DNA from: JAVBKP01 sp031553975
GTDB lineage: Bacteria > Bacillota > Clostridia > Peptostreptococcales > Anaerovoracaceae
NCBI GenBank assembly: GCA_031553975.1
Contig: JAVBKP010000090.1
Span: 1-15,730 of the forward strand
Length of the DNA stretch: 15,730 nucleotides
Reading direction: 5' to 3'
The notes beneath the pieces are model-generated. The model saw only the letters and a list, made by a program, of their open reading frames with translations, ran no database searches and had not been told where the DNA came from. Position 1 is the stretch's first letter, and each line of letters opens with the position of its first letter. The translations under genes were made by a program, and so were the position numbers. This document shows positions 1-6,798 of the stretch, piece by piece.

Positions 1-173
1 CCTCAGGGTATTGGTATTTTGGATTTGCCTCTAAGGTATTAGATCCCATCATTGACCAGAATTCACAGCAATGGGAAAAAAATCAGTTAAAAACAAAATA
101 TTACAATTCAGAATTGCATCAGGGGGCCTTTGCGCTACCAACCTATGTAAAAGAAATTTTAGCATCAGTATAG
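1..173 (+). CDS. speE: Spermidine synthase, C-terminal end (partial)
   Basis: Only the last 56 or so codons are in the window. The reading frame starts at base 3, is open from the window edge and stops at TAG 171-173. The readable end includes SGYWYFGFASKVLDP and then KYYNSELHQGAFALPTYVKE. The pattern KYY-x4-H-x2-AF-x-LP-x-(F/Y)V is the usual C-terminal signature of SpeE aminopropyltransferases, which transfer the aminopropyl group of decarboxylated S-adenosylmethionine to putrescine. The active site lies upstream, outside the window. The GerMN lipoprotein gene begins only 21 bases after the stop, so the two may be co-transcribed. The identification rests on the C-terminal motif alone. A related aminopropyltransferase, such as an agmatine-specific one, cannot be excluded. 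Confidence 0.8.
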   Translation, partial: SGYWYFGFASKVLDPIIDQNSQQWEKNQLKTKYYNSELHQGAFALPTYVKEILASV

Positions 174-194
174 TATGTTTGGAGGTGAGAGGGT

Positions 195-725
195 ATGAAA
201 AAGAAAAAACGGATTGCCGTAATCAGTCTTTTGATTTTGGTTTTATCTTTCACAGGATGTCTTAATGCAGAATCAGCCCAAGGAGAAAATGGCGAGTTCA
301 TGCAAAACTATCGGGTAAGCTTATATTACGCCAATAGCGAGTATGTGAAAAATGCAGATGAAAATTTGCCTAAAATGAATCAGCCATTGATGGTAAAAAT
401 CAAGAGTACCCCAACCAATATCTATCAAGATGTAATAAGTTATTTAAAACAAGCGCCTAATGATTCCAATGCCGTAACTTTTATACCAGAAGACCTTGTG
501 GTTAACAGCATAGTGGTAGCAGACGGAACGGCCACGGTAGATATCAGCAGCAAAGATCTAAACGGTGGCTCTATGCAAGAAACCTTTTTCATTGGTCAAA
601 TTGTCAATAGCCTATTACAATCTTTTGGCGAGATAGACAGGGTACAATTCCTGGTGGATGGACAAATCCCAGAGACCCTCATGGGACATATTATGGCCCA
701 AGACCCCTTTACTTGGCAAGACTAG
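195..725 (+). CDS. GerMN-domain lipoprotein (GerM-like)
   Basis: This 176-residue protein starts with a Lys-rich n-region and a hydrophobic stretch ending in the lipobox-like sequence LSFTGC, so it is probably a lipoprotein anchored at Cys22. The remainder (about residues 40-165) reads as one GerMN domain: a strand-rich segment with FIPEDLVVNSIVVADGTATV, then DISSKDLNGG, QETFFIGQIVNSLLQSFGEI and RVQFLVDGQ. GerMN domains occur in Bacillus GerM, which functions in sporulation and germination, and in many clostridial lipoproteins. GerM itself has two copies; this protein has one. The start is supported by GGAGGTGAG at 181-189. It follows speE closely. Its last 17 bases overlap the 3' end of the convergent germination permease gene. 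The family call is firm; a role in germination is inferred from the family and the neighbouring ger genes. Confidence 0.82.
   Translation: MKKKKRIAVISLLILVLSFTGCLNAESAQGENGEFMQNYRVSLYYANSEYVKNADENLPKMNQPLMVKIKSTPTNIYQDVISYLKQAPNDSNAVTFIPEDLVVNSIVVADGTATVDISSKDLNGGSMQETFFIGQIVNSLLQSFGEIDRVQFLVDGQIPETLMGHIMAQDPFTWQD
667..686 (-). terminator. Weak terminator-like hairpin for the gerAB transcript
   Basis: Read on the minus strand, TCCCA and TGGGA enclose GAG-GGT-CTC with a single bulged T, giving eight base pairs and a 3-base loop, followed by TTTG. It lies just beyond the gerAB stop and inside the gerM-like coding region. The U-tract is short, so it is at best a weak intrinsic terminator. It is listed because the two other convergent junctions show the same arrangement more clearly. 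Confidence 0.25.
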
Positions 726-1551
726 TAATAGAAAGTTTTACATATAGGAACAAAGTACCAAGGTGCAGTAGCTCTACCAGCCCATAGACAATGAGAAAAA
801 ACATTTCAAAATGTTGCACATTATTCCCTGAGGTAGTAATACTTAGAGGATAATACGTAGGATATAACAGCACATCAAATACGGCTGTTCCCAGAGAAAA
901 TATAACAATAATCATAGCAAGTGATAATAGACAAACGGCAGGAAGTATGCCGTTTTTTATTGCTTTAAACCAACTGCGTTCTCTGTCATAAAATGTCAAT
1001 ATATTAATAAATATCATACCCTTTATGAAAAAAGCAACCACAAAGAACAGCACGCTATACTTAAATGAATCAGGCTTAAAAATCAAAATATCCACAGCAT
1101 ACAAAGGGTTGATAGAAGGCAAAGGTGCCATCATTAGACATAGGGATAGCAGTAAGATTATGGGAATGATGATTTTGCTATAAATACCGAAAGTTTCTAT
1201 GCTGTGAGACGCAAACCAAAGGCTGAATATCATGAGTAACCCACCGGTTAGCAACTGAGGCGAAGTAGGTAAGATACAGGCAGATATGAAGCTTGCTATT
1301 AAAAAAATGTATAACACGCCAAGGCACAGTGATAGACCAGCCAATACAATCTTCACCAGCTTTGAAGCCAAAAGCTTAGTGGCAAATTTTCCGTACAGAT
1401 ACAAAAGAGGAAGTGCTAAAATACCACCTATGGGTAGGGTTAGGAAGATAGAGTGACCAGCCACGTTGAGGTTGCCTAAAAATAACCAGCCAGATATAAA
1501 ATATATTATTGACCAACAAGTGATTTGTCTTGTGGTTAAGGCTAAATTCAT
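709..1551 (-). CDS. Spore germination permease, GerAB type (short form)
   Basis: This 280-residue protein consists of about eight hydrophobic helices (near residues 9-27, 34-54, 68-88, 100-117, 126-144, 165-185, 204-225 and 248-275). It resembles GerAB/GerKB germination receptor B subunits, which belong to the amino acid-polyamine-organocation superfamily and help sense germinants in the spore inner membrane. Family-like segments include the ILPTSP turn after helix 3, SIETFGIYSKIIIPIILL, and the late HFEMFFLIVYGLVE region, where the family has an RlE-type motif. It is shorter than the usual 360 or so residues: the region around helices 2-3 is compressed and the last membrane segments are missing. 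Its ATG shares a base with the upstream stop (TAATG), and GGAGGAGG sits inside the last codons of the upstream gene, so translation is probably coupled. It may be a divergent or degenerating B subunit. Confidence 0.82.
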   Translation of the reverse strand: MNLALTTRQITCWSIIYFISGWLFLGNLNVAGHSIFLTLPIGGILALPLLYLYGKFATKLLASKLVKIVLAGLSLCLGVLYIFLIASFISACILPTSPQLLTGGLLMIFSLWFASHSIETFGIYSKIIIPIILLLSLCLMMAPLPSINPLYAVDILIFKPDSFKYSVLFFVVAFFIKGMIFINILTFYDRERSWFKAIKNGILPAVCLLSLAMIIVIFSLGTAVFDVLLYPTYYPLSITTSGNNVQHFEMFFLIVYGLVELLHLGTLFLYVKLSITSLAK

Positions 1552-4193
1552 TAGATGCCTCCTCCTATATTCTCAGAGTTCGTAATGCTGCTCTCCACCA
1601 GAATATTTGTGTCTAGACTTACAAAACCTGCCTTATTCCAGCCTTCTAACTTGTCCAGCCAAAGTTTAGGTGTTCGCTGCTTTATGCGGGCACCAAACCC
1701 AAACATATCGGAATTACAGTCTTTTGCTTTGTGGATTAAAGAGTTGCAATTGGATGTTATATACGAGTTCATCAGCGCTTCTATTGCCTCCTTTTGCTCG
1801 GGCATATTCATATTAAGAGGTAAAGTAGACCAAGAAATCACGCCATTTATCTTTATCTGTGAGTCAAGGCCTAAGCCCAAGGACTGATCGCTTGCCTTAA
1901 ATCGTGTATGGGTATTCTTGATTTGAATACCAACACTTTGCTTCCCGTTCTCATCAAGTATGAACCCACCATTTTCGCCTACGTCAAATCGTATTGAAAA
2001 ACTTGGGTTTTCTGATTGGTTTCTTAGTAATAGTAGGAACATGGTTTCGTCTATATCAAGTGTTCCAACCATCTTGTCATCGCTAAAGATAGCACTACCA
2101 GAGAGTACCGCCTGATGCTTTCCGTTTACAATTTTAACAGATATAAGAGGGATGACTAAATCGATGCCGTTAATTTTGATTGAATTTATAGCATCATTGG
2201 ATTGAGCGATCACAGCAGCACCTAGCTTAGCTGAGCTTTGCACATTCTTGCTAATGTCAAAAGACTTAACATTGGTGGACTGGGTCTCTAAATCCAGCAC
2301 TCTTTCCGCGCTGTCAAGATCAGAAATAACAATATTTCCAGCATATTTTGCACTATAATTCCTGACCACCATATCAAGAACAGGAGTAATGCCTTCAGAT
2401 TTAGCCAATTCCTTATCTATGATAGTCAGTTTGGCATGAGGCCAGTAGGTCTCTTTATTATCGGCTAAAGTACAGGCTGATACAGCAGCACCAACAGAAT
2501 AGCCAGTCCCTTTTATACGAATAGACGCAGGACTTTTGTCAGCATCACCAGAGTTTAAAATCTCAGCTGCAATCGAATATGATTTTTCCTTATCAATTTG
2601 GTTTTTATCAACAGCCACGCCGGATACTATAGTGAGGTTATCAATTTCTCGCTGACCAGTACACCCAGATAACGGAATCATTAAGAGCATAATCACAAGT
2701 AGAGAAAATAGTTTTCCAACCGAGGAGTTCTGCCTTTTTTTATTCTTAGGCGACAGCCTGTTGGGCCTATACTTCATGAATTTCCAGTTGCTCCGCATAA
2801 AGGTATCTTGAAGGGCTTCACCCAAAGTGGCGGTCATAGAAGACATATAAGGAATACCAAAACATCGAATGCTACAAAGATGGAAAATCACGGCGGCCAC
2901 CCCAACGAAAACCCCAAATAGCCCAGATAAAGAGGCCATACCTACAAGACCAAATCGTATTAACATAATAGGACCACTGAGATAGGGAATCATTAGACCA
3001 GTTATGCCAGTAAGTGCTACGATAATGACAATAGGGACACTGACAAATTTGGCAGAAACAGCCGCTTGCCCTAGAACTAAGCCTCCCACAATGGACAGGG
3101 ATTGCCCAATATTAGAGGGTATTTTTGTGCCCCCCTCCCGAATTAGTTCAAAGACTATGAGTAAGACCACCATTTCGATGGTAGTAGGAAAGGGCAGACC
3201 ATCCCTAGACTGAGAAATATTGACCAGTACTTTAGTAGGCATCAGTTCTTGGTGAAACGTAATCAGTGATAAATAGATGGCGGGCAAGGTGGTAGTGATT
3301 AAAAACCCAATGAACCTTAATATTCTACCAAAAGTAGCAAAATAAAAGTTAAGGTAATAATCGTCTAAGCTCTGAAAATTCTCTAAAAACAAATGAGGTA
3401 CAATCAAAGCCACAGGGGTACCGTCTATAATGACTGCAATCCTACCCTCTAATATTTTGCCAGCCACAGTATCGGGACGTTCAGTACTACCAGTGACTTT
3501 AAAGGGAGAAAACACTGTCTTCTGGACAAGTTCAGCCACATAGTTAGCACTGAGGACCGCATCGATGTCTATTTTATCAATCCGTCTTTCAAGCTCAGCC
3601 ACTAGTTTAGGGTCTGCCACACCATTAATATAGCACATACATGCATTGGTATTGGTTTGCTTTCCGAATTTTACGAACTTGTATTTCAGGTTTTGACTAC
3701 AAACTTTTCTGCGCAGAAGCCCTAGGTTGATAATAATATTTTCGTTAAAACCTTCCCTTGGGCCACGCATGACCTTCTCACCATCAGGCTCCGAAATCCC
3801 CCTCATTTGCCAGCCTTTGACAGGAATAACAATACCTCTGTCATGACCCTCTACGAATAGTATCACATCACCAAATAGCAGACTGTCTATCATGACTGAG
3901 AGGTCAGTTTGAAAAGAAATATCACTGCAAAGAATCACTTGTTCAGATAAAATATCCAGAAGATCATCTTCGTTTCCTCGGATTCGCTCATTCTCTATGA
4001 TTGGTTGTATGATGTGCTGATTGATAAACGTGCTATTGGTCATGCCATCCACGAATAACAGGCAACAAGCAACCCGTTCATGCTTTTGATTTTCAAATTT
4101 TCTAATCTTTATGGTTCTGTCCTCTGAGAACATTGAAGTCAGCAGATTGATGTTGTCAGACAGAACATTTGATATACGCAAATTATTTTCCAT
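1551..4193 (-). CDS. Fused spore germination receptor subunits GerAA-GerAC
   Basis: One 880-residue frame contains two proteins that are normally separate. Residues 1 to about 488 form a complete GerA-type A subunit: a cytosolic N-terminal part (CCLLFVDGMTNSTFINQHII, and later GRIAVIIDGTPVALIVPHLF), a membrane region near 290-440 (with FPTTIEMVVLLIVFELIREGG), and a basic tail ending KKRQ. Residues 493-510 are a hydrophobic signal-like segment ending in the lipobox LSGC, with Cys511. Residues 511-880 form a full-length GerAC subunit (GQREIDNLTIVSGVAVDK, YWPHAKLTIIDKELAKSEGI). The GerAA tail is normally cytosolic, so the old signal peptide could act as one more membrane helix placing GerAC outside. 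No ATG, GTG or TTG occurs between the end of GerAA and the hydrophobic core. Met473 (GGAG 13 bases upstream) could give an internal start. Gene order is A-C-B, not the common A-B-C. No clear ribosome binding site precedes the ATG at 4193. Confidence 0.88.
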   Translation of the reverse strand: MENNLRISNVLSDNINLLTSMFSEDRTIKIRKFENQKHERVACCLLFVDGMTNSTFINQHIIQPIIENERIRGNEDDLLDILSEQVILCSDISFQTDLSVMIDSLLFGDVILFVEGHDRGIVIPVKGWQMRGISEPDGEKVMRGPREGFNENIIINLGLLRRKVCSQNLKYKFVKFGKQTNTNACMCYINGVADPKLVAELERRIDKIDIDAVLSANYVAELVQKTVFSPFKVTGSTERPDTVAGKILEGRIAVIIDGTPVALIVPHLFLENFQSLDDYYLNFYFATFGRILRFIGFLITTTLPAIYLSLITFHQELMPTKVLVNISQSRDGLPFPTTIEMVVLLIVFELIREGGTKIPSNIGQSLSIVGGLVLGQAAVSAKFVSVPIVIIVALTGITGLMIPYLSGPIMLIRFGLVGMASLSGLFGVFVGVAAVIFHLCSIRCFGIPYMSSMTATLGEALQDTFMRSNWKFMKYRPNRLSPKNKKRQNSSVGKLFSLLVIMLLMIPLSGCTGQREIDNLTIVSGVAVDKNQIDKEKSYSIAAEILNSGDADKSPASIRIKGTGYSVGAAVSACTLADNKETYWPHAKLTIIDKELAKSEGITPVLDMVVRNYSAKYAGNIVISDLDSAERVLDLETQSTNVKSFDISKNVQSSAKLGAAVIAQSNDAINSIKINGIDLVIPLISVKIVNGKHQAVLSGSAIFSDDKMVGTLDIDETMFLLLLRNQSENPSFSIRFDVGENGGFILDENGKQSVGIQIKNTHTRFKASDQSLGLGLDSQIKINGVISWSTLPLNMNMPEQKEAIEALMNSYITSNCNSLIHKAKDCNSDMFGFGARIKQRTPKLWLDKLEGWNKAGFVSLDTNILVESSITNSENIGGGI

Positions 4194-4239
4194 GAAACTA
4201 TTATTAACTTTTAAGAGAGTTTTAATACTTTTTAAATGG

Positions 4240-4268
4240 ATTTTAATCTAATTATTTTGTATAATCAA
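4240..4268 (-). promoter_or_regulatory. Candidate promoter for the ger operon
   Basis: On the minus strand TTGATT (4263-4268) and TAAAAT (4240-4245) are separated by exactly 17 bases, a SigA-like arrangement that would give a leader of about 40 bases. Germination receptor operons are usually read by the forespore factor SigG, and no convincing SigG site was found here. The region is very AT-rich, so the match may be chance. Confidence 0.3.
4260..4265 (+). promoter_or_regulatory. Perfect -10 box immediately upstream of the DUF5685-like gene
   Basis: TATAAT at 4260-4265 lies six bases before the ATG at 4272. Initiation 6-8 bases after a -10 box would fall on or next to the start codon. The -35 position (TGGATT, 17-base spacing) matches only half of the consensus. 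The box overlaps the -35 box of the divergent candidate promoter. Confidence 0.3.
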
Positions 4269-4271
4269 TAT

Positions 4272-5138
4272 ATGTTTGGATATATAGTGCCGGAAAAACC
4301 GGAATTAAAAATGCGAGAATACGAAATATATAGGGGCTACTATTGCGGTATATGCAAAGCCATAGGCAAAAGACATGGACAGATTTTGCGTATGACGTTG
4401 AATTATGATTCCGTGTTGCTGGCTATGGTCATTGATGGACTGCTAGATGAAAAACTGGCAGCCAAGGCAGAAAGATGTATTGCCCACCCAGTGCAAAAAC
4501 GCCTAGTGATCAAAGAGAACCAAGGGATTGACTATGCCTCAGACCTTCATATAATCTTGGCATATTATAAGCTACAAGACGATTTTCAAGACGACAGGAG
4601 TATGAAGGCATTATTTGGCATGGCCTTATTGAATAGGTCCGTGAAAAAACTAATGAAAAAGTATGAAAAACCATGTATAATCATAAAGGACACCCTGACA
4701 GAGTTGACAGCCTTAGAAAAACAAAAAAGTGACTCTTTGGATATGGTATCAGAGCAGTTTGCTTTGCTGATGGAAGCTGTTTTTTCTGGTTATGAACTAG
4801 GAGAAGATACGAAGCGAATCAAAGAGTTTGGATTTCATCTAGGCAAATGGATTTATACAGTAGATGCCTATGACGACTTAGAGGAAGATAAAAATAGTGG
4901 CAGTTACAATCCGTTTTTAGTGAACAATACAGAGACTATAGGGGCAAAGCAAAGGGCTGAATTCAGCCTGATGTATCATTTAGGCAGGATGTCTGAAATA
5001 CTGAATGAGTTAAAATTAGTTAAAAATAGAGAAATTATAGAGAATATTCTTTACCTAGGTATGTTAAAAAAGACCCATCAGGTATTGGGAGTAGATATAG
5101 TAAAAGAGGGAGAAGAAAAACAAGATGAATCCATATGA
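4272..5138 (+). CDS. DUF5685-like conserved protein of unknown function
   Basis: Read from ATG 4272 this is a 288-residue soluble protein beginning MFGYIVPEKPELKMREYEIY and then YYCGIC (Cys25, Cys28). This N-terminus is how I recall the DUF5685 family starting, so 4272 is preferred over the in-frame ATG at 4236. Neither start has a Shine-Dalgarno sequence. The chain looks largely helical. Near residues 190-215 it has FGFHLGKWIYTVDAYDDLEEDK followed by SYNPF; the Asp-rich stretch 198-206 (D-x2-DD-x2-ED) resembles the metal-binding DDxxD motif of all-alpha isoprenoid synthases. That is an observation, not an assignment. It heads a five-gene unit and overlaps the J-domain gene by 14 bases, which suggests a shared function. 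The family has no established role known to me. Confidence 0.75.
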   Translation: MFGYIVPEKPELKMREYEIYRGYYCGICKAIGKRHGQILRMTLNYDSVLLAMVIDGLLDEKLAAKAERCIAHPVQKRLVIKENQGIDYASDLHIILAYYKLQDDFQDDRSMKALFGMALLNRSVKKLMKKYEKPCIIIKDTLTELTALEKQKSDSLDMVSEQFALLMEAVFSGYELGEDTKRIKEFGFHLGKWIYTVDAYDDLEEDKNSGSYNPFLVNNTETIGAKQRAEFSLMYHLGRMSEILNELKLVKNREIIENILYLGMLKKTHQVLGVDIVKEGEEKQDESI

Positions 5139-5640
5139 AATATTAGGGCTCAAAGAAGGGGCCAGCCAAGAAGAAATCAAAAATGCGTATAGAGAGCAGG
5201 TAAAAAAGTATCACCCTGACAAATTCAATGACAATCCGCTACAAGACCTAGCAGAAGAAAAACTAAGAGAGATAAATGAAGCCTATGAGACGCTGACAAA
5301 AAATCCGGGTTTTAAAGCCGGAAAAAGTAGTGCAAACCCAGGGCATGCTGGCGCGGGGATGAATGCAGAGTGGTACTACCAAGAAGGTGTTAAAGCCTAC
5401 CAAAGAGGTAAGGTAGATGAGGCTTTTAGATATGTACAAACAGCCTGTTCTATGGAGCCAAATAACCTTATGTACCGTCAGACACTAAGTCAGATGAGTG
5501 TGCGAGGTCAGCAATTCACTGGAGGGGCATATAATAGAGGCTATGGTAATAATAATGATATGTGCCAAATATGCGGAACGCTTTGGTGTATGGATAGCTG
5601 CTGTGAGTGTTGCGGTGGGGATATTCTAAGCTGTTGCTAG
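5125..5640 (+). CDS. J-domain protein with TPR-like segment and Cys-rich tail
   Basis: This 171-residue protein opens with a canonical J domain (residues 1-60): MNPYEILGLKEGASQEEIKNAYR, the HPD triad at 30-32, and EINEAYETLTK. J domains stimulate the ATPase of DnaK/Hsp70. A Gly/Ala/Ser linker (61-79) leads to one TPR-like helical pair (WYYQEGVKAYQRGKVDEAFRYVQTACSMEPNN). A Gly/Asn/Tyr-rich stretch follows. The last 25 residues hold nine cysteines (147, 150, 155, 159, 160, 162, 163, 170, 171), likely a metal-binding knuckle. It is not DnaJ, because the G/F region and the four CxxCxGxG zinc repeats are absent. It starts inside the previous gene and is followed after 10 bases by a membrane protein gene, so it is probably co-translated with its neighbours. 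The client protein is unknown. Confidence 0.85.
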   Translation: MNPYEILGLKEGASQEEIKNAYREQVKKYHPDKFNDNPLQDLAEEKLREINEAYETLTKNPGFKAGKSSANPGHAGAGMNAEWYYQEGVKAYQRGKVDEAFRYVQTACSMEPNNLMYRQTLSQMSVRGQQFTGGAYNRGYGNNNDMCQICGTLWCMDSCCECCGGDILSCC

Positions 5641-5650
5641 GAGAAATGCT

Positions 5651-6154
5651 ATGAACAAAACTAGAAATATAGCATTGAGCGGGGTTTTACTTGCGCTTTC
5701 TGTTATTACGTTATATGCTGAGACAATCTTTCCTACAGGAAGATTGTCTTTGTACGCAATAAGCTCATTTTTGGTGGCTATCGTGGTACTAGAAAGTGGT
5801 ATTAAGGCAGGATGGGTCTTTTATATAGCCTCCTTGCTTCTTTCCGCAATCCTCATACCAGATAAGCTGGCATTGGTGCCCTATGGACTGTTTTTCGGCG
5901 TTTACGCCATGATCAAATACTATGTTGAACGGATGGACAAGAAGCCAGTGGAAATTGTCTTAAAGTTGATTTTTTTTAATCTTTCCTTTGGGCTGGCATA
6001 CATATTGGCGAAAGAGGTGTTACTGGCGGCCGTGAATATCCCAGCGTTATCCATGGTGATTGTACTAGCAGTCTTGCAAATCATATTCTTGGTGTACGAT
6101 TATGCGTTCAGTATCGTTATTAATTATTACAGAAAAAGATTTTTAAGGAGATAA
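5651..6154 (+). CDS. Small integral membrane protein, about five helices
   Basis: The 167-residue protein is almost entirely hydrophobic, with about five predicted membrane segments (near 7-24, 33-51, 54-70, 102-122 and 134-158) and a basic C-terminus (YYRKRFLRR). Segments such as ALSGVLLALSVITLYAETIF, PTGRLSLYAISSFLVAIVVL and IPDKLALVPYGLFFGVYAMI recall small clostridial membrane proteins with an S-component-like fold of ECF transporters. No substrate motif is visible and I do not assign a function. AGGAG at 5639-5643, overlapping the previous stop codon, supports this start. It sits in the middle of the five-gene unit, the only membrane protein there, and could anchor the J-domain and DUF5685-like products at the membrane (inference). 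Confidence 0.72.
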   Translation: MNKTRNIALSGVLLALSVITLYAETIFPTGRLSLYAISSFLVAIVVLESGIKAGWVFYIASLLLSAILIPDKLALVPYGLFFGVYAMIKYYVERMDKKPVEIVLKLIFFNLSFGLAYILAKEVLLAAVNIPALSMVIVLAVLQIIFLVYDYAFSIVINYYRKRFLRR

Positions 6155-6156
6155 AT

Positions 6157-6798
6157 ATGAAAAGTGAAGAATTGCTTAGAATATTTGACATAGAGGAACT
6201 TGAAGAATTCAAAGACTTTGAACAGTTTGCTATCTTGATGGAAGATGTTGAGAATATAGATGAAGACGTGTTTTATGAGGTGTTAGATGGTGTTGAGCCG
6301 TTGGTGATAGCGGATATGATGGAAAGCTATTTTGAAGACATCAAACAAGGTGTGCCCGACGAAAGCATGGAGATATATGGGGCTATTATGACAGCGAGTA
6401 GTAGCTTTCAAAATCGTGTAAAACAAGCTGAGACCCATTCGGATAAAATGACATTCGTAGACGAACTCTATAGGTTCCGTCAATGGTACACAGAAGAAGG
6501 CATGGTTCACTGCAAGGACCTAGCCATAGGAGAAGAGACAGATATTAGCGTTTGCGAAGCCTTGATGCACCACCGTGTGGAAAAACTAAGCGAGGGCAAA
6601 TTTGAGTATGATTTTTCTCCATGTGATGAGTTTGTCACCGAGGAATATTTAGTAGATGAATATATAGATGAAGATGAAGAAGATGTCTATGACGAAGAAG
6701 ACGAGTATACGGAAGGGTTAATCAATAGGGACAACCCTGCCATAGATGGAGAAGATTACGAAGCAGAGGACGAAGAAAACGAGGAAGACTATGAATAA
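6157..6798 (+). CDS. Uncharacterised protein with strongly acidic C-terminal tail
   Basis: A 213-residue protein that I do not recognise. Residues 1-150 look helical and globular (LRIFDIEELEEFKDFEQF, VFYEVLDGVEPLVIADMMES, MTFVDELYRFRQWYTEEG). The last 55 residues are dominated by Asp and Glu, many in runs such as DEYIDEDEEDVYDEEDEY, and are probably disordered. There is no signal peptide or membrane helix. AAGGAG seven bases before the ATG gives a good start. It begins three bases after the membrane protein gene, and its last eight bases overlap the next gene, so it belongs to the same operon. Acidic tails of this kind occur in partner-binding and chaperone-like proteins, but no family motif supports a specific role. 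Confidence 0.7.
   Translation: MKSEELLRIFDIEELEEFKDFEQFAILMEDVENIDEDVFYEVLDGVEPLVIADMMESYFEDIKQGVPDESMEIYGAIMTASSSFQNRVKQAETHSDKMTFVDELYRFRQWYTEEGMVHCKDLAIGEETDISVCEALMHHRVEKLSEGKFEYDFSPCDEFVTEEYLVDEYIDEDEEDVYDEEDEYTEGLINRDNPAIDGEDYEAEDEENEEDYE

Noticed and set aside
71..265. 64-codon plus-strand frame at the left edge
   Set aside because: It overlaps the speE end and the gerM-like start in another frame, has no ribosome binding site and no recognisable sequence.
4236..4271. Upstream in-frame ATG for the DUF5685-like protein
   Set aside because: It adds 12 residues that do not look like the family N-terminus, has no Shine-Dalgarno sequence, and would lie upstream of the -10 box.
6746..6790. 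Upstream in-frame ATG for the last gene of the five-gene unit
   Set aside because: The added residues are low-complexity Lys/Thr produced by the acidic-tail codons in another frame; ATG 6791 has a better ribosome binding site.
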